Assembly: GCA_043801935.1 (NCBI GenBank)
Contig: JAZDLO010000058.1
Coordinates: 1-64,000, forward strand
Reading direction: 5' to 3'
DNA: 64,000 bases
Origin: JAZDLO01 sp043801935
Lineage (GTDB): Bacteria > Actinomycetota > Thermoleophilia > RBG-16-64-13
Positions 56,717 through 64,000 of this stretch are shown here, one piece after another. The notes under the pieces were generated by a model. The model saw only the letters and a list, made by a program, of their open reading frames with translations. It searched no databases and had not been told where the DNA came from. Both the position numbers and the translations under genes were made by a program. Every line of letters starts with the position of its first letter. Positions within the stretch are counted from its first letter, which is position 1.

Positions 56717-57609
56717 ACCGTTCGACAGTGACTCTCTATTCCGATCTAGGGGCCGTATACCGGCCGGAGCGGGTCTGGGCGGAAGGCCGGGCGGTCGCCT
56801 TGGTCCTCGCGCACTTCCTATCAGGGGCAGGCGCGGGGGCATGGCTGCTAGGACTGGTGCTCGACTTGCGGCTCGCTTTGGTACTCGGGCTTGGCGCCGT
56901 CGTCCTCGGCGGGATAGTACATCTCGGCTTTCTGGGGCATCCGGAACGAGCCTGGAAGATGATGATGCGTCCCCAGAGCTCCTGGATCAGCCGGGGTCTC
57001 TGGTCGATGATCGTGTTCGTCCCGACCGCGGCTCTGTACGTCGCTGCTGCCTACGGAGCCTGGAGCACGAGTTCGGCCTTCGCCATAGTCATGCTGGTGC
57101 TGTCCCTACTGGGTATGGCGGGCATATTCCTGTACAAAGGGTTCGTCTATGCCGTGTCGCGGGCCGTGCCGCTGTGGCACTCGCCGTTGCTACCTGTTTC
57201 GTACATCGCGATCGGGCTTCGGGGAGGCGCCGCCCTGGCCTTCGTGGGCCTGGCGTTCGTCGCCCCCGATTCTGAGATCCACTCCGCTCAGACATGGTGG
57301 CTGGCGGCTACGGTGGTGACCATCTTCCTGTTCGTGCTCGAGCTGGCGATGGGCCGGAGCGACTCGACCATATCCCGCTCGCTCGCGGTGCTCGCGCGGG
57401 GCTCGATCGCCTGGATCTTCTTCGTCGGAGCAGTGCTGCTGGGGGTTGTCATCCCGGCCGCGCTGGTGATCGCCAGCTACCCGGCCTCGATCGGCGTCGC
57501 CGGCTTCCTGATCGCCGGGGTCGCTTCGCTGGTGGGGGATCTGGCCTACAAGTACTGCATGAACACGGCGGGTACCTACGTGCCTCTCGTCCCTGCTCGA
57601 GGCAAATAG
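56713..57609 (+). CDS. NrfD/PsrC/DmsC-like membrane anchor subunit
   Basis: A 298-aa polytopic protein with about eight hydrophobic helices (e.g. LALVLGLGAVVLGGIVHLGF, SMIVFVPTAALYVAAAYGAW, LAATVVTIFLFVLELAMG, IFFVGAVLLGVVIPAALVIA). HPERAWKMMMRPQSSWISRG resembles the quinone-site loop of PsrC/NrfD proteins. It should exchange electrons with menaquinone for the complex encoded by the two preceding genes. Confidence 0.87.
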   Translation: MNRSTVTLYSDLGAVYRPERVWAEGRAVALVLAHFLSGAGAGAWLLGLVLDLRLALVLGLGAVVLGGIVHLGFLGHPERAWKMMMRPQSSWISRGLWSMIVFVPTAALYVAAAYGAWSTSSAFAIVMLVLSLLGMAGIFLYKGFVYAVSRAVPLWHSPLLPVSYIAIGLRGGAALAFVGLAFVAPDSEIHSAQTWWLAATVVTIFLFVLELAMGRSDSTISRSLAVLARGSIAWIFFVGAVLLGVVIPAALVIASYPASIGVAGFLIAGVASLVGDLAYKYCMNTAGTYVPLVPARGK

Positions 57610-57639
57610 TGGTCCGCCGGTCGCGGTAGGGAGTCAAGT

Positions 57640-58218
57640 GTGGAATTGATCTTGGACGCGAAGAAGATGGCCCTGGTGGTCATCGACCTGCAGAAGGGGA
57701 TCCTCGCTCTCCCCGCCGCCCCGTACTCTGCTGCCGAGGTGGTGGAGCGCGCGGCCGCGCTGTGCCGGGCCGCGCGCGAGGCTGAGGGTACCGTGGTCCT
57801 GGTGAGGGTCACGCCCTCGGCAGACGGCGGGGATGCGTTGCGGCCTCATGTCGATCAAGGCCCGTTGTCCGGTTCTCAGCCGCCTGCCGACTGGGCGGAG
57901 TTGTCTCCCGAGCTGGACATGCAGCCGGGAGATATCGTCATCACCAAGCGCCAATGGGGAGCCTTCTACGGAACGGAGCTCGACTTACAGCTGCGTCGGC
58001 GCGGGGTGGACACCATCGTCCTGTGCGGCATCTCCGCGAACATAGGCGTCGAGTCCACGGCCCGTGACGCATATGAGCGGGCCTACAATCTGATCATTGT
58101 CGAGGACGCCATCGCCGCCCGCACTGCAGAAGAGTACGCGTTTGTCATGCGGACGTTGTTTCCGCGGATCGGACGGGTCCGTAAGACGGCAGAGCTTCTG
58201 GCAGCGCTGGAGGCTTGA
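57640..58218 (+). CDS. Isochorismatase-like hydrolase lacking the nucleophilic Cys
   Basis: A 192-aa protein of the isochorismatase/cysteine hydrolase fold: ALVVIDLQKG (catalytic Asp), ITKRQWGAFYGTELD (Lys) and CGISANIGVESTARDAYE. In amidases of this fold the residue before VES is Cys; here it is Gly, as in true isochorismatases. It is therefore probably not a nicotinamidase-like amidase. GTG start. Located 30 nt after the NrfD-like anchor and probably co-transcribed. Substrate unknown. Confidence 0.83.
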   Translation: MELILDAKKMALVVIDLQKGILALPAAPYSAAEVVERAAALCRAAREAEGTVVLVRVTPSADGGDALRPHVDQGPLSGSQPPADWAELSPELDMQPGDIVITKRQWGAFYGTELDLQLRRRGVDTIVLCGISANIGVESTARDAYERAYNLIIVEDAIAARTAEEYAFVMRTLFPRIGRVRKTAELLAALEA

Positions 58219-58382
58219 CCGGCGGCGACAGGATCGAGTCGTGACCGGCCAAGAGTCGCCGCGACCGAGTCGTCGCCTGGATCCGAACGCGGCGCCCGGG
58301 CGTCGGTGGGTTGTGCGGGTAGACTGTTCCTGACGGCAACCGGGGCAGCACGTTTTTCCCAAGCGAGTTGAGGAGGAGATCA

Positions 58383-59282
58383 GTGAAAACCATAGGTTTT
58401 CTTGGCATGGGTGTAATGGGCTCGCGGATGTCAGCTCGTCTGTTGGCCGCCGGCCACGAAGTCACGGTGTGGAACCGCACCGCGGAAAAAACGGTCCCGT
58501 TGGCGGAGAAGGGCGCGGCAGTCGCGGTTTCCCCGGCCGAGGCGGCGGCGGGCAAGGACATGGTTCTCAGCAATCTGACCGACGGACCGGCGCTGAAGAG
58601 CGTGATCCTGGGGCCGGGAGGCGTTCTGGAGGCCGTTCCCCTACCCGGGCTGTTCGTCGACTTCGCCACGATCGCGCCTTCGGAATCCGCTGAGATCGCC
58701 GCGATGCTCGAGCCGCGCGGCGTCGACTTCCTTCGGGCGCCGGTCAGCGGGACCATGGCTGTGGCCGAAGCGGGCAAGCTGACCATCATCACCTCCGGCG
58801 ACCGGGCGGTGTTCGACGCAGCCGACCCGGTTCTGGCCGTATTGGGCGAGACCCGCTACTACGTCGGTCCCGGGGAGAACTCCCGCTACTTGAAGCTCAT
58901 CCACCAGATCATGATCGCAGCCACCATGCAGGTGTGGGCCGAGGGTCTGGTGATGGGTGAAAAGGCCGGGCTCGACTGGGAGATCATGCTGGAAGTACTG
59001 CGCAACAGCGCGGTGGGTTCTGGCGCGGTGAAGGGCAAGATCCCTTCCCTGGCTATCCGGGACTACGACCACCCGGCGATGAGTATGCACAACATCGTCA
59101 AGGACGTCGACCTGGCCCTCATGGCGGCGGACGAGGTGGGGGTCGAGTTGCCGGCGACCAGATGGGTGCGCGAGCTCTACGATCGGGGCCTCGCGGCCGG
59201 GTTCGAGTGGAAGGACTACTCGGCGATCATACTGGAACTAGAGAAGCGCGCCGGGCTGGAGCCTCTGGAGATGGCGACGTGA
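58383..59282 (+). CDS. Beta-hydroxyacid dehydrogenase family (3-hydroxyisobutyrate dehydrogenase-like)
   Basis: A 299-aa NAD(P)-dependent dehydrogenase. N-terminal TIGFLGMGVMGSRMSARLLA (Rossmann fold), FVDFATIAPSESAEI, VDFLRAPVSGTMAVAEAGKL (substrate site), and the catalytic Lys in SRYLKLIHQIMIAATM. The Asn that usually follows the Lys by four residues is His here. Family members act on 3-hydroxyisobutyrate, tartronate semialdehyde or similar. GTG start after GAGGAGG; TTG 58368 is less likely. Followed by an orphan alpha subunit after 28 nt, so the two probably serve one pathway. Confidence 0.86.
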   Translation: MKTIGFLGMGVMGSRMSARLLAAGHEVTVWNRTAEKTVPLAEKGAAVAVSPAEAAAGKDMVLSNLTDGPALKSVILGPGGVLEAVPLPGLFVDFATIAPSESAEIAAMLEPRGVDFLRAPVSGTMAVAEAGKLTIITSGDRAVFDAADPVLAVLGETRYYVGPGENSRYLKLIHQIMIAATMQVWAEGLVMGEKAGLDWEIMLEVLRNSAVGSGAVKGKIPSLAIRDYDHPAMSMHNIVKDVDLALMAADEVGVELPATRWVRELYDRGLAAGFEWKDYSAIILELEKRAGLEPLEMAT

Positions 59283-59310
59283 CGGCGGCGAGCGGGGGGG
59301 TCAAGCAGTG

Positions 59311-61899
59311 ATGGCGGATGTGGAGAGACTGACCAACAGCACAACGGGAGGCCCCGTCTTCGTGGACGTGAAAGACGGCGAGATCTTGCGCATCATACCC
59401 ATCGATCTGGACGAGACGGACGCCCCCTCGTGGAAGATCGAGGCGCGGGGCCGGACGTTCTCGCCCTCGCGAAGGACGACCTTGTCCCCATGGACGGTGG
59501 CGCACAAATCCACCATCTACTCTCCCAAACGCATTCTCACCCCGCTCAAGCGGGTCGACTTCGATCCCAACGGCGCCCGTAATTGCCAGAACCGGGGCGT
59601 CTCCGGGTACGAACCGATCAGCTGGGACGAGGCTCTCGATCTGGTAGCGGACGAGATGATGCGGGTGAAGAGAGAACTGGGCCCGGGGGGCATCTTGACC
59701 ACGCCGGGCTCGCACCACATGTGGGGGAATGTCGGCTATCGCTTCAGCGCCTACTACCGGTTCATGGATCTCGTGGGCATGACCTACGCCGAGCACAATC
59801 CCGACAGCTGGGAAGGCTGGCACTGGGGCGCCATGCACATGTGGGGCTTCAGTCACCGTCTGGGTATCCCGGAGCAGTACGATCTGCTTGAAGACGCTCT
59901 CCAGAACACGGAGATGGTGGTGTTTTGGTCGGCCGATCCCGAGTCGACCTCGGGCTGCTACGCGGCCTTCGAGAGCACGGCTCGCCGGTTCTGGCTCAAG
60001 GAGCTAGGGGTCAAGATGGTCTTCATCGATCCCTACTTCAACCACACCGCCGGGCTCTTCTCCGACAAATGGTTCGCCCCTCGCCTGGGCACTGATGTGG
60101 CTATGGCGCTCGCGGTCGCCCACGTTTGGCTCAGTGAGGGAACGTATGACAAGGACTACGTCGCCGGCCGCACCACCGGATTCGACCAGTGGAGGGACTA
60201 CGTGCTGGGCGCGTCCGACGGCCGGCCGAAGACCCCCGAATGGGCTGAGGGCGAGAGCGGTGTGCCGGCCCGGGAGATAAGGGCTCTGGCCCGTGAGTGG
60301 GCGGCGAAGAAGACCATGTTGGCGGCCGGCGGTTTTGGCGGCATGGGCGGGGCCTGTCGCTCGGCGACCGGTAACGAGTGGGCGCGCGCCATGGTGGCGC
60401 TCGCCGCCATGCAGGGCCTCGGTAAGCCCGGCAGCAACATATGGGGTACCACCTTGGGCGCGCCCGTCGACGCCTCCTTCATGTTCCCGGGCTATTCTGA
60501 GGGTGGCATCTCCTGCAACCTTGACAACACAGCCGCCGGCTTCCGCTGGGCCTACCGGATGTTCCCCCGCGGAGGAGTATCCGGCAGCGTCCACCATTCC
60601 GTCGAGGGGCAGACCGTTCCCCGTCTGCGGATCCCGGAAGCGATGCTCCATGAGTCTTTGGAGTGGAGGGGCAAGGGCTTCTGCGGGGGGTCGATCCCGT
60701 CCCAGCTCAAGAAATACGAATACCCCGCTCCAGGTTATCCCCATGTGGGCATGTACTACCGCTACGGGGGTTCTTTCTTCGGCACCATGACCGAGACCAA
60801 CCGCTACGTGAAGGCATACCAGGCGGATACGGTGCCCTTCGTGGTGAACCAATCGATCTGGATGGAAGGGGAAGCCAAGTTCGCCGACGTCATCCTGCCC
60901 GCGTGCACCAATTTCGAGCGCTGCGACATCAGCGAGGTCGCCTGGGCGGCCGGTTACGGGTGCGACGGCAACACTCAACCCAACCACCGGATGATCGTCC
61001 TGCAGAAGAAGTGCATCGAGCCTTTGGGGGAGTCGAAGTCCGACTACGAGATATTCGCGGAGCTCTCCAAGCGGCTGGGCGTCTACGACATGTTCACCAT
61101 GGGTGGCAAGACCGATCTGGACTGGGTGAAACAGGTCTTCCACGCCACCGACCTTCCGGAGCGCGTCACCTGGGAGGAGTTCGAGAAGAAGGGCTACTAC
61201 GTCGTCCCGGTCCCCGATGACCGCGCGCCGACGCCGGCTCTGCGTTGGTTCGCCGAGGGCCGCGCGAAAGACACTCCCGACTGGGGTCCGCGTCCTTCGG
61301 ATACCGTTCAGCTGGCCGGGCTTCAGACCACCTCGGGTAAGATCGAGTTCGTCGCGTCCAGTCTCACCTGGTTGGAGGAGTCCGGCACGGTCGACTCCGA
61401 GCGACCGGCGCTGGGTCCCCAGTACATCGAGTCCTGGGAAGGTCACCACACGACCGAGCTGTACGGCACATACCCTCTGCAGCTGGTTTCCCCTCACCCG
61501 CGTTTCAGCTTCCACACGATGGGAGACGCCAAGGATTCGTGGACGAACGACATCAAGGACCACCGGATCCTGAAGGAGGACGGTCATCACTACTGGATCA
61601 TCAGGCTTAGCCCGAGGGATGCCGAAGCACGGGGCATCGCCGACGGCGACCTCGTGAGGGCGTTCAACGACCGGGGTGCGGTCATCCTTGCCGCTCAGGT
61701 CACGGAGCGGCTGCCTCCAGGCACCGTGCATTCGTACGAATCGTGTGGCGATTACGACCCGATCGGGGCGCCGGGCGAGTCACCCGACCGAGCCGGGTGC
61801 GTGAACATCCTCACGCCTAAGCGGTTCATCACTCCGACCTCGACCGCCATGGCCAACAACTCCTGCCTGATCCAGGTGGAGAAGTGGCCAAGCTCTTAG
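59311..61899 (+). CDS. Transhydroxylase-like molybdopterin alpha subunit 5 (no beta nearby)
   Basis: An 862-aa protein of the subgroup with 20576 and 31691: GGPVFVDVKDGEILRIIPID, TPLKRVDFDPNGARNCQN, PGSHHMWG (candidate His) and NPDSWEGWHWGAMHMWG with the Asp-Ser pair. The C-terminal part has EARGIADGDLVRAFNDRGAV. About 25 residues longer than its subgroup relatives, with an extra segment around MFPRGGVSGSVHHSVEG. No Tat signal or N-terminal cluster. No beta subunit gene adjoins. GTG 59308 directly before ATG 59311 is an alternative start. Confidence 0.85.
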   Translation: MADVERLTNSTTGGPVFVDVKDGEILRIIPIDLDETDAPSWKIEARGRTFSPSRRTTLSPWTVAHKSTIYSPKRILTPLKRVDFDPNGARNCQNRGVSGYEPISWDEALDLVADEMMRVKRELGPGGILTTPGSHHMWGNVGYRFSAYYRFMDLVGMTYAEHNPDSWEGWHWGAMHMWGFSHRLGIPEQYDLLEDALQNTEMVVFWSADPESTSGCYAAFESTARRFWLKELGVKMVFIDPYFNHTAGLFSDKWFAPRLGTDVAMALAVAHVWLSEGTYDKDYVAGRTTGFDQWRDYVLGASDGRPKTPEWAEGESGVPAREIRALAREWAAKKTMLAAGGFGGMGGACRSATGNEWARAMVALAAMQGLGKPGSNIWGTTLGAPVDASFMFPGYSEGGISCNLDNTAAGFRWAYRMFPRGGVSGSVHHSVEGQTVPRLRIPEAMLHESLEWRGKGFCGGSIPSQLKKYEYPAPGYPHVGMYYRYGGSFFGTMTETNRYVKAYQADTVPFVVNQSIWMEGEAKFADVILPACTNFERCDISEVAWAAGYGCDGNTQPNHRMIVLQKKCIEPLGESKSDYEIFAELSKRLGVYDMFTMGGKTDLDWVKQVFHATDLPERVTWEEFEKKGYYVVPVPDDRAPTPALRWFAEGRAKDTPDWGPRPSDTVQLAGLQTTSGKIEFVASSLTWLEESGTVDSERPALGPQYIESWEGHHTTELYGTYPLQLVSPHPRFSFHTMGDAKDSWTNDIKDHRILKEDGHHYWIIRLSPRDAEARGIADGDLVRAFNDRGAVILAAQVTERLPPGTVHSYESCGDYDPIGAPGESPDRAGCVNILTPKRFITPTSTAMANNSCLIQVEKWPSS

Positions 61900-61985
61900 A
61901 GCATCAAGGTCTACAGGAGGAACGTCCGGGGGCACGGTAGGACCTCCGGCTGCGAAGGCCTCGGAACCTGTGCTACATTCGGCCG

Positions 61986-62246
61986 ATGAAGATCATCGAT
62001 AGTCCCGTTCCGCTGGGGGAACTTGCCCTCCACTCCGACGAAGAGGCGCTTCTTCTCGAACGCGGCTCCGAGCAACATCAGCTTTGGGGGATCAACATCT
62101 ATCCCGATCTGGTAGGTCCGGAGCGGGTCGAGTTCGATTCCATGATCGACATCCGTCCCTCGCAGGGCAATCGCTCGCGGGGTGTGGACGATCTTGAGAT
62201 CCGCGCCAGGATGCTTCGCATCGTGGACGCCCCGGTCACGTCGTGA
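61986..62246 (+). CDS. DUF5674-like small conserved protein
   Basis: An 86-aa protein, MKIIDSPVPLGELALHSDEE ... EFDSMIDIRPSQGNRSRGVD, matching from memory the short conserved proteins grouped as DUF5674. Function unknown. The start has no strong ribosome-binding site. It overlaps the next gene by 4 nt (GTGA). Confidence 0.65.
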   Translation: MKIIDSPVPLGELALHSDEEALLLERGSEQHQLWGINIYPDLVGPERVEFDSMIDIRPSQGNRSRGVDDLEIRARMLRIVDAPVTS

Positions 62247-62587
62247 ACCCTCAGCATCCAGACCTGGCGGCTGGCCGGTGGTGCACCATGGCGCTCGTCG
62301 AGCAATTGGCGAACGTGGGCAGCGAGGTGGAGCGCGCGCTTGGCTGGGCCTCCAAGGGCAACCGCGAGTACGGCCGTCAGGCGCTCGAACGCGGATTGGA
62401 GCTGTTGGATCTGACGATCGCCGACCCCAAGCATCGACATCGGCTTAAGGAACTGACCCGGTTGCGCGAGGTCCTCTTGGATTATTTTCTCGGAGAGAAC
62501 CAATTTGGCTCGACTGAGAGCAGTTGGAGAAGCTATTTCGACGCGTATGGCCTCGCGGCTGCGATCAAGAGGGAAGCGGCGAGGTGA
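62243..62587 (+). CDS. Conserved hypothetical helical protein
   Basis: A 114-aa, mostly helical protein (MALVEQLANVGSEVERALGW, REYGRQALERGLELLDLTIA, RLKELTRLREVLLDYFLGEN). I recognise the general pattern as a widespread hypothetical family but know no function. Start GTG 62243 overlaps the DUF5674-like stop; the ATG at 62288 (MALVEQL) is an alternative. Overlaps the glycosylase gene by 4 nt. Confidence 0.65.
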   Translation: MNPQHPDLAAGRWCTMALVEQLANVGSEVERALGWASKGNREYGRQALERGLELLDLTIADPKHRHRLKELTRLREVLLDYFLGENQFGSTESSWRSYFDAYGLAAAIKREAAR

Positions 62588-63204
62588 CCCGCTGCGCCTG
62601 GGTGGGGGAGAACCCCCTCTATGTCGCCTACCATGACGAGGAGTGGGGCGTGCCGGTGCACGATGACCGGCTTCTCTTTGAGTTCCTGGTTCTGGAGGGC
62701 GCACAGGCGGGGCTTAGTTGGCTGACCATCCTCAGGAAACGCGACGGCTACCGCGAGGCGTTCGCCGGCTTCGACCCTGTGCGCGTGGCCGCTTTCGACG
62801 CCTCGGATGTCCAGCGGCTGCTGGCCGACCCGGGGATCGTGCGGAACCGGCTCAAGGTGGAGTCGGCTATCTCCAACGCCCGCGCTTTCCTGAAGGTCCA
62901 AGAGGAGTTCGGCAGCTTCGACGCGTACGTTTGGGGATTCGCTGGTGGTGAGACCATCCATAATAGGTGGCATTCTGTGGCGGAAATCCCCACCCAGACG
63001 CCACAGGCCGGGCACATGAGCGCGGACCTCAAGCGGCGGGGATTCCGCTTTATCGGACCCACCATCTGCTACGCACACATGCAGGCTACCGGCATGGTGA
63101 ACGATCACACCGTGGACTGCTTCCGTTGGGCGGAGCTGAAAGGCGGAGGTTCGCGCGTCTCTACACCTGCCGCGTCCCGCACCCCCGAAGGAGGACTGCC
63201 GTGA
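62584..63204 (+). CDS. tag: DNA-3-methyladenine glycosylase I
   Basis: A 206-aa Tag protein. It starts [20 protein letters not shown] with the zinc-binding Cys and YHDxEWG motif, [20 protein letters not shown], and C-terminal [20 protein letters not shown] with the second half of the zinc site ([10 protein letters not shown]). It excises 3-methyladenine from alkylated DNA. GTG start overlaps the upstream stop, and its own TGA overlaps the phosphoketolase GTG. A housekeeping function unrelated to the catabolic island. Confidence 0.93.
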   Translation: MTRCAWVGENPLYVAYHDEEWGVPVHDDRLLFEFLVLEGAQAGLSWLTILRKRDGYREAFAGFDPVRVAAFDASDVQRLLADPGIVRNRLKVESAISNARAFLKVQEEFGSFDAYVWGFAGGETIHNRWHSVAEIPTQTPQAGHMSADLKRRGFRFIGPTICYAHMQATGMVNDHTVDCFRWAELKGGGSRVSTPAASRTPEGGLP

Positions 63205-64000
63205 GCATCGCACTCCCGCTAGAGGAAGGGGTACCACTCGAGGAGCAGACGCCGCTCGACGCCGTCGAGGTGGACCGGATGAACGCCTATTGGCGAGCGG
63301 CCAACTACCTTTCCGTCGGCCAGATCTATCTCGAGGACAACCCGCTGCTGCGCCGCCCCCTGCGTCGCGACGACATCAAGAGCAGGCTCCTCGGCCACTG
63401 GGGCACCTGCCCGGGCCTGAACTTCGTCTACGTGCACCTCAACCGGGCGATCAAGGCCCGCGACCTGAACATGATCTACGTTTGCGGCCCGGGTCACGGT
63501 GGACCGGCGATGGTGGCGAACGTGTACCTGGAGGGAACCTACTCCGAGTACTACTCCCGTATCGCGCAGAACGAAACCGGGATCCAACGGCTGTTCAAGC
63601 AGTTCTCGTTCCCCGGGGGCATCCCCAGCCATGTAGCCCCGGAGACACCCGGCTCGATCAACGAGGGCGGGGAGCTGGGCTACTCGCTCTCGCACGCCTA
63701 CGGCGCCGTGTTCGACAATCCCGATCTCATCGCCTGTTGCGTGATCGGTGACGGCGAAGCCGAGACCGGGGCCCTGGCCGCCTCCTGGCAGTCGAACAAA
63801 TTCCTCAATCCAGCCCAAGACGGCGCCGTACTCCCGATCCTCCATCTCAATGGCTACAAGATCGCCAACCCCACGATCCTCGCGCGGATCGGCCGGGAGG
63901 AACTGGCCGAGTACCTACGGGGCTGCGGCCACGCTCCGTATTTCGTCGAGGGGGACGATCCGGCCCGCATGCATCAGCTGATGGCGGCCACTCTCGACCG
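63201..64000 (+). CDS. Phosphoketolase (Xfp), N-terminal part
   Basis: Partial: runs off the right edge after 266 codons of an enzyme usually about 790 aa. It shows [78 protein letters not shown] and the TPP motif [15 protein letters not shown], all characteristic of xylulose-5-phosphate/fructose-6-phosphate phosphoketolase. It splits sugar phosphates to acetyl phosphate. GTG 63201 overlaps the tag stop. Confidence 0.93.
   Translation, partial: MSIALPLEEGVPLEEQTPLDAVEVDRMNAYWRAANYLSVGQIYLEDNPLLRRPLRRDDIKSRLLGHWGTCPGLNFVYVHLNRAIKARDLNMIYVCGPGHGGPAMVANVYLEGTYSEYYSRIAQNETGIQRLFKQFSFPGGIPSHVAPETPGSINEGGELGYSLSHAYGAVFDNPDLIACCVIGDGEAETGALAASWQSNKFLNPAQDGAVLPILHLNGYKIANPTILARIGREELAEYLRGCGHAPYFVEGDDPARMHQLMAATLD

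Noticed and set aside
60004..61731. 575-codon minus-strand frame
   Set aside because: Antisense to alpha subunit 5; no family signature.
1..64000. Search for tRNA, rRNA, insertion sequences and prophage genes
   Set aside because: I saw no cloverleaf-like T-loop sequences, rRNA segments, transposases, integrases or phage structural genes by eye; a tRNA scan could still find one.

Overview
The window is a 64-kb stretch of GC-rich bacterial DNA, densely coding, with no rRNA, tRNA, CRISPR array, insertion sequence or phage gene that I can recognise. Twin-arginine lipoproteins with Thr-rich linkers after the lipobox, frequent GTG starts and TANNNT-type -10 boxes suggest an Actinomycetota-like lineage. 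The gene content points to an anaerobe: tungsten-type aldehyde ferredoxin oxidoreductases, 2-oxoacid:ferredoxin oxidoreductase, 2-enoate reductase-like flavoenzymes and many molybdopterin enzymes. The taxonomic call is an inference.

The dominant theme is a set of five large molybdopterin subunits of the pyrogallol:phloroglucinol transhydroxylase / acetylene hydratase branch of the DMSO reductase family (15447-18092, 20576-23089, 31691-34198, 48096-50711, 59311-61899). Three sit next to a matching iron-sulfur beta subunit with a C-terminal transthyretin-like domain; two are orphans. A sixth molybdopterin enzyme (53449-56034) is of the three-subunit type with a four-cluster ferredoxin subunit and an NrfD-like membrane anchor.

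Layout: 2-1138 is the end of an operon for an AsrA/AsrB-like iron-sulfur/flavoprotein pair. 1420-2636 holds a small monooxygenase-like gene, a decayed spondin-domain lipoprotein and a promoter with a long leader. 2637-6367 holds a TIGR04076-type protein, an AOR-family tungstoenzyme and a MerR-TetR fusion regulator. 6394-20383 is a long apparent operon: substrate-binding lipoprotein, FAD oxidase / CCG iron-sulfur protein / FAD oxidase, a second TIGR04076 protein, a CocE-type hydrolase, transhydroxylase-like alpha and beta, and a second binding lipoprotein. 20576-24960 holds the second alpha-beta pair and a YhdH/AcuI-like reductase. 24963-27951 (minus) encodes KorDABC plus an ACT protein. 28325-34198 holds an MBL hydrolase, an iron alcohol dehydrogenase and the third pair. 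34278-43538 holds an acyl-CoA dehydrogenase, a LysR regulator, ETF, a membrane ETF:quinone oxidoreductase-like protein, a second AOR with a MoaD-like carrier, and a carboxymuconolactone-decarboxylase-family protein. 43840-50711 holds two OYE/2-enoate reductase-like proteins and an orphan alpha. 50761-61899 holds a TetR regulator, a third binding lipoprotein, a MoaD-like protein, the NrfD-type molybdoenzyme, an isochorismatase-like and a hydroxyacid-dehydrogenase-like enzyme and the fifth alpha. 61986-64000 holds small conserved genes, 3-methyladenine DNA glycosylase I and the start of phosphoketolase.

Two families of conserved non-coding elements tie modules together. One, about 80 bp with invariant internal spacing, lies upstream of the acyl-CoA dehydrogenase, between lysR and etfB, and upstream of the CMD-family gene; it looks like a LysR-type operator plus -10 box and would define a regulon carrying electrons from an acyl-CoA dehydrogenase through ETF to quinone. 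The other, about 58 bp, lies roughly 300-350 nt upstream of the AOR operon and of the first transhydroxylase operon, one copy directly downstream of the MerR-TetR gene. Taken together the window reads as a catabolic island for polyhydroxylated aromatic or related compounds, with several parallel molybdoenzyme modules. The actual substrates cannot be read from sequence.
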